Part shown: piece by piece, positions 7,655-14,270 of the stretch
Position numbering within the stretch: position 1 is the first letter of the stretch
Layout of the letters: the number at the start of each line of letters is the position of its first letter
Translations under genes and position numbers: made by a program
Assembly (NCBI GenBank): GCA_028292565.1
Contig: JAQGMD010000185.1
Span: forward strand, 1 to 14,270
Reading direction: 5' to 3'
DNA length: 14,270 nt
Source: Burkholderia sp.
Lineage (GTDB): Bacteria > Pseudomonadota > Gammaproteobacteria > Burkholderiales > Burkholderiaceae
The notes under the pieces: model-generated
The model's input: the letters and a program-made list of their open reading frames with translations, nothing else
Database searches by the model: none
What the model was told of the DNA's origin: nothing

Positions 7655-8443
7655 ATGCATGACACACCTGTGAAACACACCGGCATGGCCCACACAGCGC
7701 AACCCGACCCGGTTGCGCTGTGTGTTTCCGATGTCCACCTCAAGCCATCGCTGCCACGCACTACGCAAGCGTTCTTCGATTTGCTGCGCGGGCGCGCACG
7801 CAACGCACAACAGCTCTATCTGCTCGGCGACATCTTCGAATACTGGGCGGGCGACGACGATATTGTCGAGCCCTATAACAAGCAAGTGCTAGACGCCATC
7901 CGGCAGGTCAGCGATGCCGGCACAGCGGTATTCTGGATGGCTGGCAACCGCGATTTCCTCGTCGGCGACGGCTTCGCCAAAGCGGCCGGCCTCACGCTCC
8001 TGCCCGATCCTTTCGTCACTACCATCGCCGGGCTACGTATCACACTGGTCCACGGCGATGAGCAATGCACCGACGACGCGGCATACATGGCATTCCGCGC
8101 CCAGGTACGGCAACCAGCCTGGCAACAGCAATTCCTCGCTATGCCACTGGTCCAGCGCAAGGCTATCATTGCAGGCTTGCGCGACGAGAGCCAGAAAGCG
8201 CAGCGCACCAAGTCTTACGACATCATGGATGTGAACGCCGCCGCAATAGGGGCGCTATTCGACGACTCCGGCACATCGATCATGATTCACGGACATACGC
8301 ATAGGCCGGCACGCCATGACTATGAAGGGCGTACCCGCTATGTATTACCGGATTGGGAGTGTGATGTGGGGCCGCAGCGCGGCGGATGGATTGAGCTTGC
8401 CGCCGATGGAACGATCAGACGCTGTAATATCGAGAGCACGTAG
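7655..8443 (+). CDS. lpxH: UDP-2,3-diacylglucosamine diphosphatase (lipid A synthesis)
   Basis: Hydrolyses UDP-2,3-diacylglucosamine to lipid X and UMP at the inner face of the cytoplasmic membrane, the fourth step of lipid A synthesis. The 262-residue protein is a calcineurin-like phosphoesterase with every metal-site motif: SDVHL (Asp26, His28), GDIFEYW (Asp59), GNRDF (Asn98, Arg99), HGDEQC (His133) and HGHTHRP (His212, His214, His216). The start is uncertain. ATG 7655 and in-frame ATG 7685 are both possible and neither has a Shine-Dalgarno; the later one gives 252 residues, nearer the usual length. A strong hairpin (7691-7724) falls in the first codons in either case. The TAG stop (8441-8443) lies inside repeat B. 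Its presence implies a Gram-negative organism with lipid A. Confidence 0.95.
   Translation: MHDTPVKHTGMAHTAQPDPVALCVSDVHLKPSLPRTTQAFFDLLRGRARNAQQLYLLGDIFEYWAGDDDIVEPYNKQVLDAIRQVSDAGTAVFWMAGNRDFLVGDGFAKAAGLTLLPDPFVTTIAGLRITLVHGDEQCTDDAAYMAFRAQVRQPAWQQQFLAMPLVQRKAIIAGLRDESQKAQRTKSYDIMDVNAAAIGALFDDSGTSIMIHGHTHRPARHDYEGRTRYVLPDWECDVGPQRGGWIELAADGTIRRCNIEST
7691..7724 (+). other. Perfect 14-bp inverted repeat (RNA hairpin) in the 5' end of lpxH
   Basis: CACACAGCGCAACC (7691-7704) is exactly complementary to GGTTGCGCTGTGTG (7711-7724), with a 6-nt loop CGACCC. It begins 61 nt after the ppiB stop, 36 nt after the first possible lpxH ATG and 6 nt after the first base of the second. Only three T residues follow, so it is at best a weak intrinsic terminator. 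It could reduce read-through from ppiB or limit ribosome access to lpxH. The structure is certain at sequence level; the function is inferred. Confidence 0.7.
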
Positions 8444-8543
8444 GTCGGGATGCGAATCCCAACGTTCGGGCATCCGCAAGACCTTTCGTCGTGCATAGGG
8501 AGGAATGTTGGGATTTGCGCGCGCGCCGCAGATCCCAACCTAC
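8440..8543. repeat. REP-like palindromic repeat, copy B (two inverted units)
   Basis: It nearly fills the gap between the convergent genes lpxH and yceH. The left unit is GTAGGTCGGGATGCGAATCC followed by CAACGTTC. The right unit, read on the minus strand, begins GTAGGTTGGGATCTGC and later has AATCCCAACATTCC. Each unit is GTAG plus a hairpin (GTTGGGAT against ATCCCAAC on the right, perfect 8 bp), and the two face each other as in a REPIN. The segment 8480-8518 matches copy A at 34 of 39 positions. The lpxH stop codon is part of its first bases. The structure may also help end transcription from both sides, though no long T run is present. Confidence 0.8.
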
Positions 8544-8550
8544 GATTCCG

Positions 8551-9243
8551 TTATTCGAACTGCTTCCTGAATTCTTCGAACTGCTGCGCCAGGCTCGCGA
8601 CTTCACCGCGCAAACGTGCAAGCTCTTCCTCAAGCTGCCCCACGCGATCCTGACGGGGAGCCGCAACGCTCGCTACCGCTTCGCCCGACTCCAGTCCCTC
8701 ATCCCCCGACAACAGATGCGCATAACGCGCCTCCTTCGTCCCGGGAGCGCGTGCCAGCCGCGCTACCAGCGGCGGATACTTGTCGACCAGGAACTGCAGC
8801 CCTGTCTCGACATCGACGACCGTAGCAAAGTCATGCAGGCGCCCACTACGCGAACGTATCTCGCCCGCCGTTTGTATCCCGCGCAACATCAACAAAGTCA
8901 GCACCGCCAGCTTGTCCTGCTCGAGCGTCCACTTAATGCGCATCCGATGCTCGTACTTTGCAACGCGCGCGCCGGCCTGCCGTACTTCAGAAACAAGCTT
9001 CCTATCGATCAGGCGCTGTAACACGTCCAACACGACGTCCTCAGAAAGCGACATCACCGGATCGCGGCTCGACAACTGGTTGCAGCCATTGGTAAGCGCG
9101 TTGAGCGACAGCGGATAATTATCAGGCGTCAGGGCTTCTTTCTCAGCAAGCACGGCGAGCACACGTACCTCGGATGCATCCAGCAGATTGGCATCATCGC
9201 GGTTCTCTGCAGGTGCGGCCGATTCAGCATTCATGGAATTCAC
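8551..9243 (-). CDS. yceH: YceH family protein (DUF480)
   Basis: A 230-residue protein of the conserved DUF480 (UPF0502) family. Its biochemical role is not established; the fold is known as tandem winged-helix domains, so nucleic-acid binding is plausible. Visible family features are LDASEVRVLAVLAEKEALTPDNYPLSLNAL near the N-terminus, NGCNQLSSRDPVMSL (53-67), YEHRM, and LTLLMLRGIQTAGEIRSRSGRLHDF in the second domain. The last 35 residues (QLEEELARLRGEVASLAQQFEEF) look like a coiled coil. GTG at 9243 is chosen over ATG at 9234 because AAGGA lies 6 nt before it, overlapping the cysE stop. It is 9 nt downstream of cysE, so the two are probably translated from one message. Confidence 0.92.
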   Translation of the reverse strand: MNSMNAESAAPAENRDDANLLDASEVRVLAVLAEKEALTPDNYPLSLNALTNGCNQLSSRDPVMSLSEDVVLDVLQRLIDRKLVSEVRQAGARVAKYEHRMRIKWTLEQDKLAVLTLLMLRGIQTAGEIRSRSGRLHDFATVVDVETGLQFLVDKYPPLVARLARAPGTKEARYAHLLSGDEGLESGEAVASVAAPRQDRVGQLEEELARLRGEVASLAQQFEEFRKQFE

Positions 9244-9252
9244 GGAGCATCC

Positions 9253-10002
9253 TTATTCGACCAGTTTGTTAAGTTGCTCGCGATCGAACTTTTCCATCTC
9301 GGGCACCACTTCGCAGGTAACGCCCGCCGCCTTCATTGCGTCGAGCATCTTCTGCATTTGCGCCTCCTGCGCCGCAACCTTTTCGATCAGTCCGTGCAAC
9401 GCAGTCGACAAGGGATCGTCACCGTTCGACGTGACGCCGTACGCAGCGAATATGCGTTTGGCGGCGTCTTCGCGCAATCTGTTCGCGTCCTTCTGGACGA
9501 TATGCGCAGGATTGCCCACGGCAGTCGCGCCCGCCGGCACTTCCTTGACCACCACCGCATTGGAACCAACCTTCGCTCCCTCGCCCACGGTAAAGCCTCC
9601 GAGCACCTTGGCGCCGGCGCCGATAATCGCGCCCCGTCCCAGGGTCGGATGGCGTTTCGTTCCCTTGTTCAGCGAGGTGCCACCGAGCGTGACGCCCTGA
9701 TAAATCGTGCAATCGTCGCCCACCTCGGCGGTTTCGCCGATCACGACGCCGAAGCCATGGTCGATAAATACCCGCTTGCCAATGGTCGCCCCCGGATGAA
9801 TCTCGATTCCGGTCATGACCCGCGCAATATGCGAAATGAAACGTCCGAGCCACTTTAGCCCGTTGGTCCAGCATGCATGCGCCCAGCGATGCATGATGAT
9901 TGCATGCAAGCCGGCATAACAAGTCAGCACCTCCCATTCCGTGCGAGCGGCCGGGTCACGTTCGATGATGCTGGCGATGTCTTCGCGGATGCGGCTAAAC
10001 AT
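9253..10002 (-). CDS. cysE: Serine O-acetyltransferase
   Basis: Transfers an acetyl group from acetyl-CoA to L-serine, giving O-acetylserine, the precursor that is sulfhydrylated to cysteine. The 249-residue protein has a short N-terminal helical domain (about 1-60), then left-handed beta-helix hexapeptide repeats with the signature [12 protein letters not shown] (64-75), the active-site segment [19 protein letters not shown] (79-97) containing the catalytic His82, [10 protein letters not shown] (101-110) and [28 protein letters not shown]. The N-terminal domain is shorter than in E. coli CysE, as in the EpsC/NifP-like short form, while the C-terminal tail beyond about residue 175 is long and partly helical. 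No Shine-Dalgarno is clear before the ATG at 10002. It heads a two-gene unit with yceH. Confidence 0.96.
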   Translation of the reverse strand: MFSRIREDIASIIERDPAARTEWEVLTCYAGLHAIIMHRWAHACWTNGLKWLGRFISHIARVMTGIEIHPGATIGKRVFIDHGFGVVIGETAEVGDDCTIYQGVTLGGTSLNKGTKRHPTLGRGAIIGAGAKVLGGFTVGEGAKVGSNAVVVKEVPAGATAVGNPAHIVQKDANRLREDAAKRIFAAYGVTSNGDDPLSTALHGLIEKVAAQEAQMQKMLDAMKAAGVTCEVVPEMEKFDREQLNKLVE

Positions 10003-10080
10003 AAAATGTGTCTATGGTTACAGGGAAGTGTAATGTTAACGCGTTGCAGGAAGCTTTGCTGCGGTGCGCGTTGCTCTCTG

Positions 10081-10103
10081 CCCGCCATTGCATGTGTGGC
10101 GGG
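10081..10103. other. Short inverted repeat upstream of cysE
   Basis: CCCGCCA (10081-10087) and TGGCGGG (10097-10103) form a perfect 7-bp stem with a 9-nt loop, about 80 nt before the cysE start. No T run follows on either strand, so it is not a typical terminator. It could be an operator or leader hairpin, or chance. No promoter for cysE could be recognised with confidence in 10003-10256. Confidence 0.35.
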
Positions 10104-10145
10104 ACAGAAAATGAAATTCTTGGTGCGGATTTCAATTTGTTGTGC

Positions 10146-10205
10146 GGCCGTAGGGTGCGCCGTGCGCACCGGAACTACGCGGTGCGCTCGGCGCACCCTA
10201 CGGCC
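10146..10205. repeat. REPIN-like palindrome, second repeat family (copy C)
   Basis: This 60-bp element has arms 10146-10170 and 10181-10205 that are complementary at 24 of 25 positions around a 10-nt centre (GGAACTACGC). Each arm contains GTAG followed by its own small hairpin: GGTGCGC, loop CGT (or CGA on the other arm), GCGCACC. This is the GTAG-plus-hairpin layout of REP units placed in inverted orientation. The stem sequence differs from copies A and B, so it belongs to another family. It lies downstream of rlmB and upstream of cysE, where it could also stabilise or end the rnr-rlmB message. Confidence 0.82.
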
Positions 10206-10256
10206 ATCCCCTTACAGACTGATGAAAAATGCTCTGGCGATGAAAGGCGTTACGGA

Positions 10257-10997
10257 TCAGGCTTTGACGAGCCGCTGGCGCCGCGCCTCATATAGACATA
10301 CGCCCGAAGCGACAGAAACGTTGAGGCTTTCCACTGAGCCGAACATCGGAATGCTGACCAGCAGGTCACAGTTCTCGCGCGTCAGGCGACGCAAGCCCTC
10401 CCCTTCGGATCCCATTACGAGTGCAGTGGGACCTGTAAAGTCGCCTTCGTATATGGTCTTCTCGGCATCATCGGTAGTGCCGGTGATCCAGATCTCGCGT
10501 TCCTTCAGTTCACGCAGCGTGCGTGCAAGATTTGTCACGGTGATATAGGGGACGGTGTCGGCAGCGCCGCTCGCCACTTTGGCCGCAGTCGCGTTCAGCC
10601 CGACCGCGCGGTCTTTGGGCGCAATGATGGCATGGGCGCCCGCGCCGTCGGCGACACGCAGTGCAGCGCCGAGATTATGAGGATCAGTAACGCCGTCCAA
10701 TATCAGCAGCAGCGGCGGTCCCTCGATCGCATCGAGCAATTCATCGAGATTGCGTGCCAGCGACAACTCGCCGGCCTTTGCGACCACGCCCTGGTGGCGG
10801 CGGGTCCCAACCATTCCGTCGAGTCGCTTGTCATCCACTGGCATGATGCGTACCTTGGCGCCCTCCGCGGCGCGCAGCAATTCCTGCATGCGCCGGTCGT
10901 GGCGTCCGGAGTCGATGTAGATTTCCTCCACTGAAGATGCGTCATGGCGCAGACGCGCGGTCACGGCGTGGAAGCCGAATATCAATTTGTTTTTCAT
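10257..10997 (-). CDS. rlmB: 23S rRNA (guanosine-2'-O-)-methyltransferase
   Basis: Methylates the 2'-O of G2251 in the peptidyl-transferase region of 23S rRNA using S-adenosylmethionine. The 246-residue protein has the N-terminal substrate-binding domain ([14 protein letters not shown]) and a C-terminal SPOUT knot. The three SPOUT motifs are visible: [17 protein letters not shown] (105-121), [14 protein letters not shown] (192-205) and [18 protein letters not shown] (215-232). The ATG at 10997 lies 3 nt after the rnr stop, so translation is probably coupled to rnr; the preceding AAGAAGAAACG is only a weak ribosome site. The rnr-rlmB pairing is common in proteobacteria. Related SpoU-family enzymes exist, but the neighbour and the length favour RlmB. 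Confidence 0.96.
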   Translation of the reverse strand: MKNKLIFGFHAVTARLRHDASSVEEIYIDSGRHDRRMQELLRAAEGAKVRIMPVDDKRLDGMVGTRRHQGVVAKAGELSLARNLDELLDAIEGPPLLLILDGVTDPHNLGAALRVADGAGAHAIIAPKDRAVGLNATAAKVASGAADTVPYITVTNLARTLRELKEREIWITGTTDDAEKTIYEGDFTGPTALVMGSEGEGLRRLTRENCDLLVSIPMFGSVESLNVSVASGVCLYEARRQRLVKA

Positions 10998-11000
10998 TTG

Positions 11001-13496
11001 TTAACGTTTCTTCTTGCCCGGCTTTGCGTATGCTTTTGGCGTGCGGTTATTCTCTGATGCCTTGGTGGCGGTCGTGGCGCGCTTGGTTTTCTCGGCTTTC
11101 ACCGGCTCGGCGGCGGTCTTGCGCGCAGGTTTTGCTTTAGTTTTGCCACCGCCGACCTTCGCGCCGCCGTTACCCTTGCCGTTGCCCTTCCCGTTGACGT
11201 TGCGGGGCTGCTCGCGACCCTGCTCAGACTCGGCCCGGCGCGCTTCGTTTTTCAATACAGTCTTGATGCTGGGCTCATTGACCAGCCGCAGATCAATTTT
11301 GCGAGCATCGAGGTCGACACGGCTTACCTGCACAGTGACCCGATCGGTAAGTTGATAGCGGATGCCGGTACGCTCGCCGCGCAGTTCGTGCCGCGTTTCA
11401 TCGTACTGGAAGTAGTCCGCGCCCAATTCGGTCACATGCACCAGGCCTTCAATGAACAACGAATCCAGTGTCACGAAAATACCGAATGGCGTGACACCGG
11501 AAATCGTTCCGGTGAATTCCTCGCCCAGTTTGTCCCGCACGAAATAGCATTTCAGCCAGGCTTCCACATCGCGCGAGGCTTCATCGGCGCGCCGCTCATT
11601 GGCGGAGCAATGGATGCCGAGCGCATCCCAGACCGTCAGGTCCGCTTCCGGTTTTTTCTTGCCGGCCGCCTTGTCGGCCGCCTGCATCTTCCGGGCAGCC
11701 GGAGACAGCATGGTATTGAGCACGCCGGTCTCGATGCCTTTCGGATCGTAGCGTTTACCCTGCAGCACCGCCTTGATCGCCCGATGCGTAAGCAAGTCGG
11801 GGTAGCGACGGATCGGGCTGGTGAAATGGGTATACGCTTCGTACGCCAGGCCGAAGTGGCCGATATTGTCAGGACTGTACACGGCCTGCTGCATCGAACG
11901 AAGCAGCATGGTCTGCAGCAGCGTTGCGTCGGGACGCGCCTTTATTTTCGGCATCAATTCCGCATAGTCGGACGCAGAAGGCGTGTCGCCGCCGCCGAGA
12001 TTCAGCCCAACCTGTTTCAGGAAGGTTCTCAGCACCGTCAGCTTTTCCTTGGTCGGACCAGCATGGATGCGATACACACCCGGCTGCTTGTGCCGCTCCA
12101 ACAGGTCGGCCGCGCAAACGTTGGCGGCCAGCATGCACTCCTCGATCAACCGGTGCGCGTCGTTGCGGGTACGAGGCAGGATTTGCTCGATCTTGCCCGC
12201 CGCGTTGGCGACGATATAGGTCTCCGTGGTTTCGAAGTCGATCGCACCGCGCTTCTCGCGGGCGCCCTGCAGCGCATGAAAGACTTCCTGCAGATGCAGC
12301 AGATGGGGCACCAGCGCCTGCCGTTTGGCGGCATCGATACCCTTGGTATTGCCCAATATCGATGCCACTTCGTTGTATGTCATGCGCGCTGCGGAATGTA
12401 TTACCGCGGGATAGAACTGATACGCTTTAATATCGCCCTTGGCGGTAATGACGGCATCGCATACGAGCGTCAGGCGATCGACGTCGGGATTCAATGAGCA
12501 TAATCCGTTCGACAGCTTTTCCGGCAGCATCGGAATCACGCGGCGCGGAAAGTAAACAGAAGTGCTGCGCTCGAGCGCATCGGCATCCAGCGCGTCGTTC
12601 GGCTTCACATAGTGGCTGACGTCGGCGATCGCGACGATCAGTCGGTAGCCTTTGGTGCGTCCGATCTTGACCGGCTCGGCATACACCGCGTCGTCGAAAT
12701 CGCGTGCATCCTCGCCGTCGATCGTTACCATCGGGATGTCGCGCAGATCAACCCGGTCTGCAAGGTCGGGCGCATGCACTTCGCCCGGAAGCTTGGCCGC
12801 CTGCCTCAGTGCTGCATCGGAAAATTCATGCGGCACGCCATACTTGCGCACCGCGATTTCGATTTCCATGCCGGGGTCATCGATATCGCCCAAGACTTCG
12901 ACGATCTTACCGATCGGTTGCGTGAAGCGCGATGGCTGTTCGGTCAATTCGACGCTGACTACCTGGCCGGTTTTTGCCTTGCCAGGTGAACCCGCCAACA
13001 GGATGTCCTGGCCGATGCGCTTGTCTTCCGGCGCCACGATCCAGACGCCGTTTTCATTCAGCAGTCGACCGATTACACGGGTATTGGCGCGCTCCACCAC
13101 TTCGACGATCGATCCTTCAGGTCGCCCGCGACGATCGGTGCCGATGATGCGTACCTGGACACGGTCGCCGTGCAGGACTTTTTGCATTTCCTTTTCAGGA
13201 AGGAAAATATCGTCGGTTCCGTCATCAGGCGCAAGGAAACCATAGCCCTCACGATGGCCCAATACGCGACCTTCAATGAAATTGGACTGATTGGCGAGTT
13301 GATAGTGGCCGTTGCGATTCGGCTTGATTTGACCGTCACGTTCCATCGCGTTCAAGCGGCGTGTCAGGCCGTCCAGTTCGTCTGGTTTGACATCAAGGGC
13401 CGCGGCGATGGAATTCGCATCTTGCGGCTCCGTCGCGGTGCGTAAGATACCGAGAATTTCCTCCCGGCTGGGGATAGTGTATGGATAGTGGCTCAA
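11001..13496 (-). CDS. rnr: Ribonuclease R
   Basis: Processive 3'-to-5' exoribonuclease able to degrade structured RNA, acting in rRNA and mRNA turnover. The 831-residue protein shows in order an N-terminal winged helix (about 8-70), cold-shock-type domains (SNFIEGRVLGHREGYGFLAP from 71, then RVIGRLLNENGVWIVAP), and the RNB catalytic domain with TIDGEDARDFDDAV (258-271). Asp260, Asp266 and Asp268 there correspond to the metal-binding aspartates of the family. The RNB signature HFTSPIRRYPDLLTHRAIK and an S1 domain (EFTGTISGVTPFGIFVTLDSLFIEGLVH) follow. The last 80 residues are basic and low-complexity, with GKGNGKGNGG. The start is a TTG (13494-13496), giving the family N-terminus YPYTIPSREEILGIL; no ATG occurs before residue 51, and no Shine-Dalgarno is clear. 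Confidence 0.97.
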   Translation of the reverse strand: MSHYPYTIPSREEILGILRTATEPQDANSIAAALDVKPDELDGLTRRLNAMERDGQIKPNRNGHYQLANQSNFIEGRVLGHREGYGFLAPDDGTDDIFLPEKEMQKVLHGDRVQVRIIGTDRRGRPEGSIVEVVERANTRVIGRLLNENGVWIVAPEDKRIGQDILLAGSPGKAKTGQVVSVELTEQPSRFTQPIGKIVEVLGDIDDPGMEIEIAVRKYGVPHEFSDAALRQAAKLPGEVHAPDLADRVDLRDIPMVTIDGEDARDFDDAVYAEPVKIGRTKGYRLIVAIADVSHYVKPNDALDADALERSTSVYFPRRVIPMLPEKLSNGLCSLNPDVDRLTLVCDAVITAKGDIKAYQFYPAVIHSAARMTYNEVASILGNTKGIDAAKRQALVPHLLHLQEVFHALQGAREKRGAIDFETTETYIVANAAGKIEQILPRTRNDAHRLIEECMLAANVCAADLLERHKQPGVYRIHAGPTKEKLTVLRTFLKQVGLNLGGGDTPSASDYAELMPKIKARPDATLLQTMLLRSMQQAVYSPDNIGHFGLAYEAYTHFTSPIRRYPDLLTHRAIKAVLQGKRYDPKGIETGVLNTMLSPAARKMQAADKAAGKKKPEADLTVWDALGIHCSANERRADEASRDVEAWLKCYFVRDKLGEEFTGTISGVTPFGIFVTLDSLFIEGLVHVTELGADYFQYDETRHELRGERTGIRYQLTDRVTVQVSRVDLDARKIDLRLVNEPSIKTVLKNEARRAESEQGREQPRNVNGKGNGKGNGGAKVGGGKTKAKPARKTAAEPVKAEKTKRATTATKASENNRTPKAYAKPGKKKR

Positions 13497-13536
13497 AAGG
13501 GTACTTCAAATAATTTTTATAGATACAAGGTCTAGT

Positions 13537-13554
13537 GTAACGGGTTACCGTAAC
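13537..13554. promoter_or_regulatory. Alternating GTAAC/GTTAC inverted repeats upstream of rnr
   Basis: The 18-nt run GTAACGGGTTACCGTAAC contains three copies of one 5-mer in alternating orientation (13537-13541, 13544-13548, 13550-13554). It lies about 40 nt before the rnr start, where an operator might sit. No regulator is identified and the pattern could be chance. In the rest of 13497-13602 no convincing rnr promoter was recognised; a TATAAA (minus strand, 13516-13521) has no good -35 partner. Confidence 0.25.
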
Positions 13555-13602
13555 ATTTACCTAACATGCCGAATTTTCTTCAGCGTTCATATGCCGGGTG
13601 GA

Positions 13603-13630
13603 TTGACATCATCCTGGTTTCAGCTATAAT
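13603..13630 (+). promoter_or_regulatory. Consensus sigma70 promoter for tRNA-Leu
   Basis: A perfect -35 box TTGACA (13603-13608) and a perfect -10 box TATAAT (13625-13630) are separated by 16 nt. The predicted start near 13637 is about 8 nt before the tRNA 5' end. Both hexamers match consensus exactly, which suggests strong expression as expected for a stable-RNA gene. Confidence 0.93.
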
Positions 13631-13644
13631 GTTGGTCTTTCGCA

Positions 13645-13731
13645 GCCCAGATGGCGGAATTGGTAGACGCACTAGGTTCAGGTCCTAGCGGTGGCAACAC
13701 TGTGGAGGTTCGAGTCCTCTTCTGGGCACCA
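13645..13731 (+). tRNA. tRNA-Leu (anticodon CAG)
   Basis: A class II tRNA of 87 nt. The acceptor arm GCCCAGA pairs with TCTGGGC, with discriminator A and an encoded CCA. The anticodon stem CTAGG/CCTAG closes the loop TTCAGGT, placing anticodon CAG at 13679-13681, which reads CUG. A variable arm (CGGTGGCAACACTG) and a T arm with GGTTCGAGTCC follow. It is a single tRNA unit with its own promoter and terminator, diverging from rnr. Confidence 0.98.
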
Positions 13732-13736
13732 GGTTT

Positions 13737-13762
13737 AAAAGGCTCGCTTCGGCGGGCCTTTT
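13737..13762 (+). terminator. Intrinsic terminator of tRNA-Leu
   Basis: AAAAGGCTCGC, loop TTCG, then GCGGGCCTTTT forms an 11-bp stem with one G-T pair and a stable tetraloop, ending in TTTTCC. It starts 6 nt after the tRNA CCA. The A-rich left arm could also make it work, more weakly, in the opposite direction. Confidence 0.88.
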
Positions 13763-13964
13763 CCTATTCCGGCTCCGAAAAACAATCAACACATCCGCCG
13801 GCATCGCCCTGCACAATCCACCTCATTCACCTCTGCGCTTCATTCGCGCTTTTCATTTGAAGTCCCGGCGATCATCGTCAGGACTTCCACAGATCCCGCC
13901 TCGTCCGGCACGCAAATTTCTGCAAATACTTTTATTTGAGTGCCAAACAAAGACCAAGTTCTGT
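13763..13964. other. Intergenic region between the tRNA-Leu terminator and the phosphoribosyltransferase gene
   Basis: About 200 nt between transcripts converging from the two sides. The only structure noted is an inverted repeat GAAGTCC (13859-13865) / GGACTTC (13881-13887) with a 15-nt loop. It could mark the 3' end of the minus-strand gene, but no T run follows on that strand. No gene, RNA or dispersed repeat was recognised. Confidence 0.4.
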
Positions 13965-14270
13965 TCAGGTCATCTCACCTTTCTTCATCCACGCTTTCAA
14001 CTGGTGCGGACGCAGGCCGTCATACTCTTCGAATGGCTGGTGTATCCACGGATTGGTGGGCAGGTATTCAAGGTAGTAATCCGGCCGCACCGACGAGCAA
14101 GCCTTGCACCAGATCACGGCCGACTTCACCTCGGTCACCGCCGGGAAATTCTCCTTCAGGTGCGCCTGCACCTTTTCCAGCGTAACGCCGGAATCGACCA
14201 GGTCGTCCAGCAGCAGGACTTTTCCGGAGAGCGTCCCTTTCGTCATCGTGATGTGCTTGGCGATGTCGAG
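13965..14270 (-). CDS. Phosphoribosyltransferase, xanthine/guanine type (5' end beyond the window)
   Basis: The C-terminal 101 residues of a type I phosphoribosyltransferase; the frame stays open to the window edge at 14270, so the true start is outside. The PRPP-binding motif VLLLDDLVDSGVTLE is clear. The later segment NPWIHQPFEEYD resembles the W-I-x-Q-P stretch of E. coli Gpt, suggesting salvage of xanthine, guanine or hypoxanthine to the nucleotide. Residues CKACSSVRPDYYLEYL lie between them. The internal ATG at 14246 is in frame but falls too close to the PRPP motif to be the real start. In many betaproteobacteria a gene of this kind lies near purA and rnr, but purA is not visible here. 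Substrate specificity is not proven. Confidence 0.85.
   Translation of the reverse strand, partial: LDIAKHITMTKGTLSGKVLLLDDLVDSGVTLEKVQAHLKENFPAVTEVKSAVIWCKACSSVRPDYYLEYLPTNPWIHQPFEEYDGLRPHQLKAWMKKGEMT

Noticed and set aside
8450..8653. Short frames through repeats A and B giving peptides such as MHREECWDL and MHRVECWDW
   Set aside because: The similarity comes from the shared non-coding repeat DNA. The frames run on into unrelated flanking sequence and have no ribosome site, so they are not real genes.
13859..13887. Inverted repeat GAAGTCC/GGACTTC as terminator of the phosphoribosyltransferase gene
   Set aside because: The stem is only 7 bp with a 15-nt loop and lacks a T run on the minus strand. 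It is mentioned only within the intergenic entry.
1..14270. A novel defence, mobile or biosynthetic system
   Set aside because: All substantial genes are recognised housekeeping families in plausible conserved neighbourhoods. There are no direct-repeat arrays, transposase or integrase genes, attachment-site duplications at the tRNAs, or clusters of unknown genes.

Overview
The window looks like ordinary core chromosome from a betaproteobacterium, most likely Burkholderiales and probably Oxalobacteraceae (Herminiimonas, Janthinobacterium or Collimonas-like). I infer this from the style of the proteins, the moderately high GC, the gene neighbourhoods and the type of intergenic palindromic repeats; no database search was possible. 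Genes are densely packed and nearly all are recognisable housekeeping genes. I found no phage, insertion sequence, CRISPR array, toxin-antitoxin or defence locus, and no candidate for a new multi-gene system.

Layout. (1) 88-6240, minus strand: cysS, an AlkA-type 3-methyladenine DNA glycosylase, accA and tilS lie head to tail with gaps of 28 nt or less. They are followed by lysC, which has its own good promoter, and by tRNA-Ser(GCU), which also has its own promoter. (2) 6503-8443, plus strand: two adjacent cyclophilin genes (an exported ppiA and a cytoplasmic ppiB) and lpxH, diverging from cysS. The cysS/ppiB-lpxH neighbourhood is also known from E. coli. (3) 8551-10002, minus strand: cysE and yceH, apparently translationally linked. 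(4) 10257-13496, minus strand: rnr and rlmB, 3 nt apart. (5) 13603-13762, plus strand: tRNA-Leu(CAG) with a perfect-consensus sigma70 promoter and a clear intrinsic terminator. (6) 13965-14270, minus strand: the 3' part of a xanthine/guanine-type phosphoribosyltransferase gene that runs off the window.

The genes serve mainly translation and RNA metabolism (cysS, tilS, rlmB, rnr, two tRNAs), amino-acid supply (lysC, cysE), envelope and fatty-acid synthesis (accA, lpxH), protein folding (ppiA, ppiB) and DNA repair (the glycosylase). Cysteine made through CysE is what CysS charges, but the two genes are in separate transcription units.

The points worth a second look are small and mostly non-coding. 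Three intergenic palindromic repeats (1698-1747, 8440-8543, 10146-10205) have the GTAG-plus-hairpin layout of REP/REPIN elements; one of them supplies the lpxH stop codon. A perfect 14-bp hairpin sits in the first codons of lpxH. lysC has a credible internal start for a separate beta subunit. PpiA carries a twin-arginine-like signal peptide. rnr starts with TTG and lacks a Shine-Dalgarno sequence.
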